Translations under genes and position numbers: made by a program | Shown here: one piece after another, positions 26,646-35,523 of the stretch | Layout: each line of letters opens with the position of its first letter | Position numbering within the stretch: position 1 is the first letter of the stretch | Notes under the pieces: model-generated | Database searches by the model: none | What the model saw: only the letters and a program-made list of their open reading frames with translations | Told to the model about the DNA's origin: nothing | DNA from: CAVQCJ01 sp963711005 | GTDB lineage: Bacteria; Actinomycetota; Actinomycetes; Prado026 | DNA length: 64,000 bases | Reading direction: 5' to 3' | NCBI GenBank assembly: GCA_963711005.1 | Contig: CAVQCJ010000006.1 | Span: 186,001 to 250,000 of the forward strand

Positions 26646-27589
26646 CCGTCCTGGTCACCGGGGCTGCCGGGTTCGTCGGATCGACGCTGTCCGAGCTCCT
26701 GCTGGACGAGGGCCACGCGACCGTGGGCGTCGACGCGTTCACCGACTACTACTCGCGCGCCCGCAAGGAGCGCAACCTCGACCGGATCCGGGGCAGGTCC
26801 GGGTTCCGGTTCGTCGAGGCGGACCTGTCCATGACGGCTCTCGAGCCGTTGCTGGCGGGGGTCGACACCGTGTTCCACCTCGCCGGTCAGCCGGGCGTGC
26901 GAGCGTCCTGGGGGGCCGACTTCGCCGACTACGTGCGTCACAACGTGACGGTCACACAACGCCTGCTCGAGGAGTGCCGGGACCGCCCGCTGCGCAAGTT
27001 CGTCTACGCGTCGAGCTCATCGGTGTACGGGGACGCGGAGGCGTTCCCGACCAGCGAGGCCGTTCGGCCCGCACCGGTGTCGCCGTACGGCGTCACCAAG
27101 CTGGCCGCCGAGCATCTGTGCGAGGTGTACCGGCGCGGCTTCGGCGTCCCCACCGCGTCGCTGCGGCTGTTCACGGTGTACGGACCCTCGCAGCGTCCCG
27201 ACATGGCGTTCTCGCGACTGGTGCACGCAGCCGTTCGCGGTGAGCGGTTCGAGCTGTTCGGCGATGGCACGCAGACCCGTGACTTCACCTTCGTCGGGGA
27301 CGTGGTCCGCGCGATGGTCGACGCTGCCGCTTCGGGCTGGTGCGGCGTGGCCAACGTCGGCGGGGGAGCGCGGACGTCGATGCGTCAGGTGCTCGACGTG
27401 GTCGCGGACCTGTGCGGCCCGCTGGACATCGTTTCTCGCCCGGTCGCGCGCGGAGACGTCCGGGACACCTCGGCCGACACCTCGGTGGCCCGGGCGGCCT
27501 TCGACTACCGGCCGCGGACCGGCCTCGCCGAGGGGCTCGGCCGGATGGTCGACGCCGAGCGGGCGGCAGCGCGGGCGATGGCCGGGTGA
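26642..27589 (+). CDS. NAD-dependent epimerase (UDP-sugar 4-epimerase type)
   Basis: A 315-residue extended SDR protein. The NAD loop is GAAGFVG at 7-13, a serine tract SSSSVYGD precedes Y149 and K153 (YGVTK), and TRDFTFVGDVVRA is the typical C-terminal substrate strand. It most resembles UDP-glucose or UDP-glucuronate 4-epimerases. The exact sugar is not determined. It is coupled by 4-base overlaps on both sides. Confidence 0.92.
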   Translation: MTVLVTGAAGFVGSTLSELLLDEGHATVGVDAFTDYYSRARKERNLDRIRGRSGFRFVEADLSMTALEPLLAGVDTVFHLAGQPGVRASWGADFADYVRHNVTVTQRLLEECRDRPLRKFVYASSSSVYGDAEAFPTSEAVRPAPVSPYGVTKLAAEHLCEVYRRGFGVPTASLRLFTVYGPSQRPDMAFSRLVHAAVRGERFELFGDGTQTRDFTFVGDVVRAMVDAAASGWCGVANVGGGARTSMRQVLDVVADLCGPLDIVSRPVARGDVRDTSADTSVARAAFDYRPRTGLAEGLGRMVDAERAAARAMAG

Positions 27590-28890
27590 GCACCCGCTGG
27601 GTGCCCGCGGCGCCGCCGGTCGTCGGTCGAGGAGGCTTCCCTGCCGCCCCGCCGGTGGGCCGGCTGAAAGTCCTGCACGTCATCACCCGCCTCGAGGCGG
27701 GCGCGGGCGGCAACACGCTGCTCTCCGCGGCCGGCATGGACGCGAACCGGTACGAGACATGGGTCGCGGGCGGCGAAGGCGGGCCGCTGTGGGAGCAGGC
27801 CAGGCAGGCCGGCGTCCGTACCGTGGTGATCCCGGGTCTGGTCCGCGAGATCAGGCCGCTCGACGACCTGCGCGTCCTGCGAATGCTGGTGGCGCTCATC
27901 CGTCGGGAGCGGTTCGCCATCGTGCACGTGCACTCGGCGAAGACGGGGGTGCTGGGGCGTCTGGCGGGCGTCGTGGGCGGGGCTCCGGTCGTCGTGTACA
28001 CGGTGCACGGTCGCGACCCGTGGTGGCCGCCGGCGGCCGGTGGACCGGAGCTCGGTGGGCTGATGCCGCACGGTCGCGGGTTCCTGCTCGCCGAGCGCGC
28101 GCTCCGCCCGCTCACCCACGCGTTCGTCGGGGTGTCTCCGACGGTGGCGCGAGACGCGGTGCTCTCCCGGGTCGCCGCCCCAGGGCGGACCTTCGTGGCA
28201 CCGTCTGCGGTCGACCTCGGGGCGATCCCGACCCGGCGGGACCCGGCCGCCCGGGCCGACCTCGGGCTGCCGCCGGACGCCGAGGTGGTCGGGACCGTGG
28301 GCCGGCTGGACGCCCAGAAGGCACCGCTCGACTTCGTCCGGATGGCCGGGCTCGTGACAGCCGCGCGTCCCGGCGTGCGCTTCGTGCACATCGGCGACGG
28401 CCCGCTCGCCGAAGAAGTCGCCAGGAAGGCCCGTGCGCTGGGCGTGCAGCTGCTGCTCGCCGGCTTCCGGCCGGACGCCGCCCGGCTTGCCTCGGCCTTC
28501 GACGTGTACGCCGTGACCTCCCTGTACGAGGGGGTCGGGCGAGGGGTGACGGAGGCGATGGCATCGGCCCGACCGGTGGTGGCGACGGCCGTCGACGGCG
28601 TCGTGGACCTCGTCGAGCCGGGGTCCACCGGGTTGCTGGCCCCCGCGGGCGATGTCGAGGCCCTGGCCGCTGCCACCGTGTGGATGCTCGAGCACCCCGT
28701 CGAGGCCGGACGGATGGGAGCCCAGGCGAGCGACCGGGTCCGCGCGCTCTTCACCACCGAGGTCATGTGCTCGGCCCTCGACGAGGTCTACTCCCGGCTG
28801 CTGGGCCTGGACCCGCTTCCCGCCCCTGCCGCGGCGGTCGCCGACCGGCCGCGAAGGCTCGCCGGCGTGACCCGGAGGGCGGCCTCGTGA
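27586..28890 (+). CDS. GT4 family glycosyltransferase
   Basis: 434 residues with a GT-B fold. The N-terminal domain begins LKVLHVITRLEAGAGGNTLL after a 26-residue Pro/Gly-rich lead. The C-terminal domain has VVGTVGRLDAQKAPLDFV, FVHIGDGPL, and the donor-site acidic motif in SLYEGVGRGVTEAMASARPVVA. It should extend the lipid-linked repeat unit in the cytoplasm. It is the only clear non-priming glycosyltransferase in the operon, so other sugar transfers must be encoded elsewhere or the repeat unit is short. Confidence 0.92.
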   Translation: MSTRWVPAAPPVVGRGGFPAAPPVGRLKVLHVITRLEAGAGGNTLLSAAGMDANRYETWVAGGEGGPLWEQARQAGVRTVVIPGLVREIRPLDDLRVLRMLVALIRRERFAIVHVHSAKTGVLGRLAGVVGGAPVVVYTVHGRDPWWPPAAGGPELGGLMPHGRGFLLAERALRPLTHAFVGVSPTVARDAVLSRVAAPGRTFVAPSAVDLGAIPTRRDPAARADLGLPPDAEVVGTVGRLDAQKAPLDFVRMAGLVTAARPGVRFVHIGDGPLAEEVARKARALGVQLLLAGFRPDAARLASAFDVYAVTSLYEGVGRGVTEAMASARPVVATAVDGVVDLVEPGSTGLLAPAGDVEALAAATVWMLEHPVEAGRMGAQASDRVRALFTTEVMCSALDEVYSRLLGLDPLPAPAAAVADRPRRLAGVTRRAAS

Positions 28891-29495
28891 CCGCGACCGC
28901 CACCGGGTCCGGCACCGTCGACGCGAGAACCTCGAACTGGCGCTTCGTGGTACCGGCTGCGCCGCCGGCGCCGGTCGTCGTCGGCGCCGGCGGCATGCCC
29001 GCGGGCGAGGTGCTGGGCGGGCCGGCCCTGCCCGCCGTGGTGGCGCCGGACCTGGCGGGACCGGACGATGGCACCGGCACCGTGCACAGCCCGGTCGAGC
29101 TGCTGGCCGCGCTGTGCGCCCGGACGGCGCCGGGGGGCTGGATCTGCGTCGGGTTCGCCAACCGCTGGTACGCCCGAGCCCCGTTCGCGCGGCGATCGCT
29201 CGGACTGGACCGGGTGCGCCGCGAGATGGTCCGCAACGGGTTGGTGGTCGTCGCGACGTACGTGGCGTTGCCGGACCACCGCCACCCGGCGCTGCTGGTG
29301 CCCGCGCAACGCCCCGCCGAGCTGGACCACGTCCTGCGCCGCATGCTCGTGACCTACGTCCCCCCGTCGGCGCCCTTCCCGCGCCTGGCCCGGCGTGTCC
29401 TTTCCATCCTGCGTGCCGTCGCGGTCCGCACCCCGAACGCGGTCCGGCTCCGGGTCCTGCCCGGCTACTTCGTCGTCGCAGGGCGGCCGCCGTGA
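28887..29495 (+). CDS. Methyltransferase-like protein of the polysaccharide operon
   Basis: 202 residues. The segment RTAPGGWICVGFANRWYAR resembles the strand after motif III of class I SAM methyltransferases (usually RVLKPGG). A glycine-rich first motif is poorly formed (VVVGAGGMPAG). The C-terminal half has YVALPDHRHPALLVPAQ and an Arg-rich tail. I call it methyltransferase-like with reserve. It is always coupled here with the APH-fold protein that follows (4-base overlap), so the pair may modify the same intermediate. Confidence 0.5.
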   Translation: MTATATGSGTVDARTSNWRFVVPAAPPAPVVVGAGGMPAGEVLGGPALPAVVAPDLAGPDDGTGTVHSPVELLAALCARTAPGGWICVGFANRWYARAPFARRSLGLDRVRREMVRNGLVVVATYVALPDHRHPALLVPAQRPAELDHVLRRMLVTYVPPSAPFPRLARRVLSILRAVAVRTPNAVRLRVLPGYFVVAGRPP

Positions 29496-30595
29496 TCGAC
29501 GCCCTCATCCGCGCCGTCCGCGACCGCAGCGGCGACCTGGGCGTCGCGCCGCCCACGGACGGGATGGTCGTGGGCATCGATCGCGACCCCGGTGCAAAGG
29601 TGACCGTTCTGCTGTTCGACCGGGTGGGCCGGCTGACAGCGGTGGCCAAGACGACCCGCTCACCCGATGCGGATGCCCCGCTGCGGGCCGAGCACGACAT
29701 GCTTGCCGCGCTCGGCGACCTGCACCTCGCGACGGTCCGTCGCCAGGTGCCACGGGCGCTGCTCATGGAGGGGGTGGCCGGTCGCACGGTGCTGGTCACC
29801 TCCGCGCTGCCGGGCGGGCCGATGACCGTGCGCTACCACCGGCCGGGTCATGTGCAGCGGCCGGCCCTGGTGGCCGCCGACTTCGCTGCGGCGGGCGGTT
29901 GGCTGGCCGCGTTCCAGCGGGACACACGGCAAGGTGAGGTCAGCTGCGAAGAAGCGTTCGAGCGCTATGCCGTGCCCGCCTTCGACCGTTACCGCGCGAC
30001 CATCGGATGGGGTGAACCGGAGGAGCGGCTCGTCGCCCAGTGCGTCGCGGGCGTCGAGCGCCACGCGCGCTCCGTCGTGCCACTGTGCGCGGTGCACGGG
30101 GACTTCGCGCCGGGGAACCTGCTGGTGGCGGACGCCGGCGCGCACCCGGCAAGCGTCTGCGCCGTCGTCGACTGGGAGCGGGGCCGGCGCCGCGGCCCGG
30201 CGCTCACCGACCTGTTCAAGTTCGCCGGTTCGTACGGTTCGTTCCTCGACCGGGCCGCAGCCGCCGGCCCGCACGGACTGCGCGGGCACCCGGGCTGGGC
30301 CGAGGTGCGCGACCGGGTCGGGGGAGCGGCCGCGTGGCCCAACCTGGTGGGGTTCCTGTACGCCTTCACCGGGCAGGGCTGGTTCCCGGACCTGGTCCGT
30401 GCCTACCTGGCCGCAGGGTACGAGCGCCTCGGGGTGCCCGCCGGTGTGCAGGCCGTCTTCCTGCCCGCGTTCGTCGCCGAGCAGGCGACGGCGCTCAGCG
30501 ACCCGGTGTACCGCCGCGGGTACCGCGACCTGCTGCACGCGCTCGACGACGCGCGGTCGCCGCTCGGGGACCCGGTCGCCGGAGGGCTCCGATGA
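29492..30595 (+). CDS. Aminoglycoside-phosphotransferase-fold kinase
   Basis: 367 residues with the APH/ChoK kinase fold. The catalytic loop is VHGDFAPGN (201-209) and the metal motif is VVDWE (225-229). The N lobe holds VTVLLFDRVGRLTAVAKTT with a candidate ATP lysine at K53. Substrates of the family are small alcohols and sugars. In this setting a sugar or lipid-linked intermediate is more likely than an antibiotic. It is coupled to the methyltransferase-like gene and to the flippase gene by overlapping stop and start codons. Confidence 0.85.
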   Translation: MIDALIRAVRDRSGDLGVAPPTDGMVVGIDRDPGAKVTVLLFDRVGRLTAVAKTTRSPDADAPLRAEHDMLAALGDLHLATVRRQVPRALLMEGVAGRTVLVTSALPGGPMTVRYHRPGHVQRPALVAADFAAAGGWLAAFQRDTRQGEVSCEEAFERYAVPAFDRYRATIGWGEPEERLVAQCVAGVERHARSVVPLCAVHGDFAPGNLLVADAGAHPASVCAVVDWERGRRRGPALTDLFKFAGSYGSFLDRAAAAGPHGLRGHPGWAEVRDRVGGAAAWPNLVGFLYAFTGQGWFPDLVRAYLAAGYERLGVPAGVQAVFLPAFVAEQATALSDPVYRRGYRDLLHALDDARSPLGDPVAGGLR

Positions 30596-31905
30596 GCCGG
30601 TCGGGCCGGATCTCCGAGCTGCTCGTACAGGGCCGGGCCGCCGGCGGCGGGGACGCCGGCCGGAACCTGCTCGCGCGGGTCGGCGCCCTGCTCTGCCTGA
30701 CCGTCGCCAGCCTGATCGTCGCCCGCACCCTGGGGCCGGCCGGCGTCGGTGCGCTGTCCTTGCTGCGCGTCCTGCCGTGGCTGGTGGGGGTGCTGCTCGG
30801 CGGGGGTCTGTACGGGGCCGCACCGTTCTTCCTCTCCGGGCCCGGGCGCCACGACCCGGGTTACCGCAGCACGTTCCCGGCGATGGCCGCGGTCGCCGGT
30901 GTCGTCGGTGCCTGGCTGTGGGTGCTCGCGGCTCCGTGGCTGCACAGCAGGCTCTTCCCGCAGATGCTGTCCGCGGTCGTCGCGCTCGCCGGGCTGACGG
31001 TGCTCACGCAGCTGCTGGAGTCGACGGCGAAGGCTTGCTCGCAGGGCAGTCGCGACCTGCACGGCGCCAACCGGATCATCGTCCTGGAGGAGCTGCTGTT
31101 CGTACCGGCGTACGCGGGACTGCTGCTCGCGGGGGTGGAGCCGTACCTGGCCATGGTGCTGGCGCTCGTGGCCGGTGACGTGGTCACCGCCGCGCAGGGC
31201 TGGGCCCGGTTGCGCCGCCGCGGGTTCTTCGCCGGCAGCAGGCCCGACCTGGCGCACGCCCGGCGCATCGTCGCGTTCGGCATCAGGGCCGAGGCCGGCA
31301 GCATCGCCCTGCTCCTCAACGCCCGGCTGGACTTCGCGATCGTGGGCACGCTGGTGGGGCCGGCCGCTCTGGGCGTCTACGCCGTGGCGTCCCGTTACGC
31401 CGAGCTCCTGCGCCTGCCCGGTCTGGCCCTCAACTACGTCCTGTACCCCTCCTACGCGCACGCAGGTGGGCAGGCGGCGGCGAGCCGTGCGCGCGAGGCC
31501 GCCCGCCGGGTCGGGTGGGTGCCGCCGGCCCTGGCGGTGCCGATGGCGCTGCTCGCCCCGCTGGTCCTCCCGCTGGCGTACGGTCCGCAGTTCCGGGCGG
31601 CCGTGGTTCCCGCCTGGATCCTGCTGGCCGGGCTCGCCGGCAGCGGCGTCTCGGGGATCTTCGCCGCGTTCCTGTCCGGCGCCGGGCGCCCGGGTCTGGC
31701 CTCGGCGGCTTTCGGCGCCGGGCTCGTGGTCACCGTCGCCGGGGACCTGACGCTGATCCCGCGGTACGGCGTCGTCGGCGCTGCCTGCGCGTCCAGTGCC
31801 GCCTACCTGACGGCCACCGCACTCCTGGTCGTGTGCTTCCGGGCGGTGTCCGGCCGTCTCGCCGACCCCGTCCTGCCCGCCCCAGCCGAAGCAGATCTCG
31901 CATGA
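30592..31905 (+). CDS. Wzx-type polysaccharide flippase (MOP superfamily)
   Basis: A 437-residue polytopic membrane protein with about 12 hydrophobic segments. Typical sequences are LIVARTLGPAGVGALSLLR near the N terminus and FGIRAEAGSIALLLNARLDFAIVG with GVYAVASRYAELLRLPGLAL in the middle. LAYGPQFRAA and RYGVVGAACASSAAYL come late. It should move the lipid-linked repeat unit across the membrane for Wzy. The ATG overlaps the kinase stop. With the Wzy-, Wzz- and priming-transferase-like genes it completes a Wzx/Wzy pathway. Confidence 0.9.
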   Translation: MSRSGRISELLVQGRAAGGGDAGRNLLARVGALLCLTVASLIVARTLGPAGVGALSLLRVLPWLVGVLLGGGLYGAAPFFLSGPGRHDPGYRSTFPAMAAVAGVVGAWLWVLAAPWLHSRLFPQMLSAVVALAGLTVLTQLLESTAKACSQGSRDLHGANRIIVLEELLFVPAYAGLLLAGVEPYLAMVLALVAGDVVTAAQGWARLRRRGFFAGSRPDLAHARRIVAFGIRAEAGSIALLLNARLDFAIVGTLVGPAALGVYAVASRYAELLRLPGLALNYVLYPSYAHAGGQAAASRAREAARRVGWVPPALAVPMALLAPLVLPLAYGPQFRAAVVPAWILLAGLAGSGVSGIFAAFLSGAGRPGLASAAFGAGLVVTVAGDLTLIPRYGVVGAACASSAAYLTATALLVVCFRAVSGRLADPVLPAPAEADLA

Positions 31906-31933
31906 GACCGCCGACCCGAGGGAGGCCCCTGCC

Positions 31934-32620
31934 ATGAGGGTTCTGACCGTCGCCGCGCACCCGGACGACGAGACGCTGGGTGCCGGCGGCACGATGGCAC
32001 GCCTGGCCGCGGCCGGGCACGAGGTGTGGGTCTGCATCCTCACCGACGGGGTGACCGCCCGGCACGGGCACACCGAGCGGCAGCAGGCGTGCGCCGAGCG
32101 GGCCACGGATGTCCTGGGCGTGGCCGGGGTGGTCTTCTGCGGCCTGCCGGACCAGCGGCTGGACGAGCTGGCACTGCTGGACGTGATCACGCCGATCGAG
32201 AAGGCCGTCGGTGAGCTCGAGCCAGAGCTCGTGCTGACGCACTTCAACCAGGACGCCAACCAGGACCACCGCACGGTGTTCTCGGCGACGCTCGTCGCGA
32301 CCCGACCCGTCGAGGGATCCAGCGTGCGCCGGTTGCTGTGCTACGAGACGGCGTCCTCGACCGAGTGGGCCGCGCCGTTCCCGGGCTGCGTGTTCAGCCC
32401 GAACTACTTCGTGGACATCACCAGCACGCTGGATGCGAAGCTCGCGGCGATGCGCGAGTACGAGGGGACGTTCAGCGGCGAGATGCATCCGTTCCCGCAC
32501 CCCCGCTCGTACGAGGCGCTGGAAGCGACCGCGCGCCGGCACGGCAGCACCGTCGGGGTGGCGGCGGCAGAACCGTTCATGCTCGTCCGGCACGTCTGGC
32601 GGGAGCGGGACAGTGGCTAG
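31934..32620 (+). CDS. PIG-L/LmbE family deacetylase
   Basis: 228 residues. The zinc-binding motif AHPDDE sits at residues 8-13 and the third ligand is H112 in NQDANQDHRTVF. The family removes acetyl groups from GlcNAc-type sugars, as in MshB, or hydrolyses related amides. In this operon it probably de-acetylates an amino sugar of the polymer or precursor. It has its own GAGGGAGG ribosome site at about 31916-31923, the first gene of the operon not coupled by overlap. Its stop overlaps the next start by 8 bases. Confidence 0.92.
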   Translation: MRVLTVAAHPDDETLGAGGTMARLAAAGHEVWVCILTDGVTARHGHTERQQACAERATDVLGVAGVVFCGLPDQRLDELALLDVITPIEKAVGELEPELVLTHFNQDANQDHRTVFSATLVATRPVEGSSVRRLLCYETASSTEWAAPFPGCVFSPNYFVDITSTLDAKLAAMREYEGTFSGEMHPFPHPRSYEALEATARRHGSTVGVAAAEPFMLVRHVWRERDSG

Positions 32621-33242
32621 GGCCCGCCGCCGTGAGCCGCCGCTGGGCAAGCGCTGCTTCGACGTGGTCGTGGCCGGGACCTCCCTCGTCCTGCTCGCCC
32701 CGCTGCTGCTGCTCGTCGCCGTCGCCGTCCGGCTCGGCTCGCCCGGGCCGGCACTGTTCCGACAGGTCCGGGTCGGGCTGGACGGTCGATCGTTCGTGCT
32801 GCTCAAGTTCCGCACGATGGTCCAGGGTGCGGACCGGCTGGCTGCGAACGTCAGCGCCGCGGACGACCCTCGCGTCACCAGGGTCGGGCGCTTCCTGCGC
32901 AGCTGGTACCTGGACGAGCTGCCGCAGCTGGTGAACGTCGTCCGCGGCGACATGAGCCTGGTCGGCCCACGGCCGGAGACCCCCGAGTACGTCGCGATGA
33001 TGGACGCGGACGAGCGACGTGTCCTGACGGTGCGCGGCGGGCTGGCCGGGCCGTCGACCCTCGCCTTCATGGACGAAGCCCGGTTGCTCGCGGCGGCCGA
33101 CGACGCCGAGCAGTACTACGTCACCACCCTGCTGCACAGCCGGGTGCGTGAGGACCTGCGCTACCTGGAGCTGCGGTCCTGGCGCTACGACGTGCGGCTG
33201 CTGGTGAGCCAGGTCGTCGCGATTCTTCGGAGGCTGCGGTGA
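32613..33242 (+). CDS. Priming sugar-1-phosphate transferase (bacterial sugar transferase family)
   Basis: 209 residues. It begins KRCFDVVVAGTSLVLLAPLLLL, a single membrane-associated helix, then PALFRQVRVGLDGRSF and LLKFRTM. The catalytic D-E pair is in LDELPQL, followed by GDMSLVGPRPE and the C-terminal DVRLLVSQVVAI. This short form contains only the catalytic domain of the WbaP/WcaJ family. It should transfer sugar-1-phosphate to undecaprenyl phosphate and start repeat-unit assembly. GTG 32613 overlaps the PIG-L stop. Confidence 0.93.
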   Translation: MARARRREPPLGKRCFDVVVAGTSLVLLAPLLLLVAVAVRLGSPGPALFRQVRVGLDGRSFVLLKFRTMVQGADRLAANVSAADDPRVTRVGRFLRSWYLDELPQLVNVVRGDMSLVGPRPETPEYVAMMDADERRVLTVRGGLAGPSTLAFMDEARLLAAADDAEQYYVTTLLHSRVREDLRYLELRSWRYDVRLLVSQVVAILRRLR

Positions 33243-34348
33243 CGGCCTCCGCCAGGCAGCGTCCGGCGCGGGTCGTCCCCCCACCCCGCGACTCCGCGTC
33301 GGGCGCCCTTTCGGTCCAGGTCCGCGAGTGGACGGACGCGGTGTCCTGGGACGCGTTCGTGCACGGGGCCGGTGACGCCAACATCGCGCACCGCTGGGCG
33401 TGGACGCAGGTCGTGCCGCAGGCGTACGGGCACCGGGTGGTGCCGCTCGCAGCGGTGCGCGACGGTCGGCTGGTCGGGGTGCTCCCGCTGGCGCTGGTAC
33501 GCAGTCGCGTCTTCGGGCGGGTCCTGGTGTCCATGCCGTACCTGGACACCGGCGGTCTGTGCACGGACGGCGACCCCGACGTCGCGGCCGCGCTGCTCGC
33601 CGCGGCCCTCGATCTCGCCGCCGACGGCGGGAGCCGGCTCGAGCTGCGCCACCTCGGTCCGCGGGCCATCGGGCTGCCGGCGTCGACGCACAAGGTGACG
33701 ATGACCGTCGACCTGACCGGTGGAGAGGACGCGGTCTGGGCCGGCGCCAAGCCCAACCGGCGCGGGCAGGTGCGCAAGGCGCGCCGGTCGGGGCTGGAGG
33801 TCGCCACCTGCGGTGCGGAGGGTCTTGCCGACTTCTACCCGGTGCTGGCGCACAACATGCGGGACCTGGGGTCGCCGGTGCACCGGCGCCGGTTCTTCGC
33901 GGCCGTCTCCAGCGAGCTGGGACCGGACGCGACGTACCTTCTCGTCCGGTCCGGGGCGCAGGTCGTCGGCGCCGGACTCGTGCTCGTGCACGGCCGGCGC
34001 GCGGTCCTGCCGTGGTCGTCCTCGCTGCGCGCCGCGCTGTCACTGGCGCCCAACCAGCTCCTGTACTGGGAGGTGGCCCGGTACGCGATCGAGCGCGGCT
34101 GCACGGTCCTGGACCTGGGGAGGTCCTCGCCCGGGTCCGGCACGTTCGAGGCCAAGCGCGAGTGGGGGGCGGCACCGGTGCAGCTGTGCTGGCACCGGAC
34201 CGGGGGTGGTCAGGTCCAGACCGGCGAGAACGTCGATGGCGACGACCTGAGCCGCCGGCTCGCCTGGGCGACGCGGCTGTGGGCGCGGTTGCCGGTCCCG
34301 GTGGCGACGGTGGCCGGGTCGGCGATCCGCGGCGGCCTGCCCCAGTGA
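33239..34348 (+). CDS. FemAB/GNAT-like transferase of the exosortase-associated type
   Basis: 369 residues with two GNAT-like halves. Typical sequences are SWDAFVHGAGDANIAHRWAW, VSMPYLDTGGLCTDG, AKPNRRGQVRKARRSGLEV, LVRSGAQVVGAGLVLVH, LLYWEVARYAIERGCTVLDLGRSSPGSGTFEAKREWGA. It resembles FemAB-related proteins that accompany PEP-CTERM/exosortase polysaccharide loci. No exosortase is seen here. It probably acylates or adds an amino acid to a sugar or protein. It is coupled to genes on both sides. Confidence 0.8.
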   Translation: MTASARQRPARVVPPPRDSASGALSVQVREWTDAVSWDAFVHGAGDANIAHRWAWTQVVPQAYGHRVVPLAAVRDGRLVGVLPLALVRSRVFGRVLVSMPYLDTGGLCTDGDPDVAAALLAAALDLAADGGSRLELRHLGPRAIGLPASTHKVTMTVDLTGGEDAVWAGAKPNRRGQVRKARRSGLEVATCGAEGLADFYPVLAHNMRDLGSPVHRRRFFAAVSSELGPDATYLLVRSGAQVVGAGLVLVHGRRAVLPWSSSLRAALSLAPNQLLYWEVARYAIERGCTVLDLGRSSPGSGTFEAKREWGAAPVQLCWHRTGGGQVQTGENVDGDDLSRRLAWATRLWARLPVPVATVAGSAIRGGLPQ

Positions 34349-35523
34349 CCCGCAGCCGGCGGGCCAGGGCCCCCACCCGCACCGGCGCGGCCGTGCTGAC
34401 GGGTCTGGTGGCCGCGACGTTCCTGCTCCCCGCCGGCGCGCACGCGGACGGTCCGCCGCTGGCGGCGCCGATGCCCGACCCGGCGGTGATCGCGCAAGGG
34501 GTCAGCAGCGGAAACCCGGCCCACCTCTTCAAAGACCCCGCGTGGGACTTCGCGGCCATGCGCAAGGTGTTCAACGCGGTCTCGCTGCTGCCTGGGGACC
34601 AGTCGATGGTGGACGCGGCCCGCAGGGCCGGGCTGGCCGTCGTCCTGGAGTTCGACGACAAGGCCGACTTCTTCGCCGGCAAGGACATCGGCGCCAAGGT
34701 CGCTGCCGTCGCCGACCAGATCGACTCGCATCCGGGCACGATCGCCGCCGTGCACGTGGCGGACCGCCTCGACGAGCGGTACTCGGCGGAGCAAGGGCTG
34801 CGCTACCTGGCGGCGACCGGTGGCGTCCTGCACCGGCTCGCGCCCGGGGTGCCCGTGCTCGTGAACGCCTCCGACTGGGAGCTCACCTGCGGTCTGCCGG
34901 GCCAGTCGTCGTGCGGATCGCACGGGACGCGGTACCAGTACGAGACCGACGCCACCCTGGACGCCTTCGCGAGCAGCGGGTTCGTGGACGGGATCTCCAT
35001 CGCCGACAACCTGAAGAACCTGGACGCGTCCGCGCAGGTCGTCGCCTGGCAGCGCGCCCGAGCGCGCTGGCCGAAGCCGTTCCTGCTGTGGGCCACCTGC
35101 TCGCAGCTGTCCTTCGGCGACTCTGTGTACGGCGGGGCACCCGACGCGTCCGCGGCGACCCGGGCGTACATGCTCGTGCCGGTCGGCCTGGGGGCCGACG
35201 CGGTGGCGTTGTGGGCCTGGCACCAGGAGTACCAGGGGGCGGTGTACACCTTCCTGGACAAGGGCGGCAGCCCGAACGCGATGTGGGCATCCATGTCGGC
35301 GGCGGCTGCACGGATCGACGCGGCGCCGGCCGATCCAGCGGAGCTCGCACGCATCCCGGCTGCGACCAGGGGACCGGGCGGCGCGGCCTTCGCCGTCGTG
35401 GGGCTCGCCGTGCTCGCGGGGTTCGCGGTGCTGGCCGGCCTGCTGGCCGGCCTGAAGGCGCTGCAGGGCCGGCGCGCACCGGTCCGTGCCCGGGTGCGTC
35501 GGACTCCTAGCATGGGGCCGTGA
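34345..35523 (+). CDS. Secreted, C-terminally anchored protein, TIM-barrel glycosidase-like
   Basis: 392 residues. An N-terminal signal region (VLTGLVAATFLLPAGAHADG) is followed by a domain of about 290 residues with alternating strand/helix pattern: GLAVVLEFDDKADFF, GTIAAVHVADRLDERY, PVLVNASDWEL, GFVDGISIADNL, PFLLWATCSQL and ADAVALWAWHQEYQG. That pattern suggests a TIM barrel with Asp/Glu at strand ends, like glycoside hydrolases, but I cannot name a family. A C-terminal helix (about 350-372) and a basic tail would anchor it in the membrane. As the last gene of the operon it may trim or process the polymer. Its stop overlaps the likely pgeF start. Confidence 0.6.
   Translation: MTRSRRARAPTRTGAAVLTGLVAATFLLPAGAHADGPPLAAPMPDPAVIAQGVSSGNPAHLFKDPAWDFAAMRKVFNAVSLLPGDQSMVDAARRAGLAVVLEFDDKADFFAGKDIGAKVAAVADQIDSHPGTIAAVHVADRLDERYSAEQGLRYLAATGGVLHRLAPGVPVLVNASDWELTCGLPGQSSCGSHGTRYQYETDATLDAFASSGFVDGISIADNLKNLDASAQVVAWQRARARWPKPFLLWATCSQLSFGDSVYGGAPDASAATRAYMLVPVGLGADAVALWAWHQEYQGAVYTFLDKGGSPNAMWASMSAAAARIDAAPADPAELARIPAATRGPGGAAFAVVGLAVLAGFAVLAGLLAGLKALQGRRAPVRARVRRTPSMGP
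35508..35513 (+). promoter_or_regulatory. -10 box of probable leaderless pgeF transcript
   Basis: TAGCAT ends 6 bases before GTG 35520, the spacing of a leaderless start. It lies inside the last codons of the polysaccharide operon, so pgeF and the division genes after it would have their own promoter. Confidence 0.5.

Noticed and set aside
29492..30595. Antibiotic (aminoglycoside) resistance kinase
   Set aside because: Only the general APH fold is visible and the gene is translationally coupled to polysaccharide genes, so a sugar-related substrate is more likely.
22910..34348. A PEP-CTERM/exosortase locus, suggested by the FemAB-like and HprK-like proteins
   Set aside because: No exosortase and no PEP-CTERM or similar sorting tail was found in the window.
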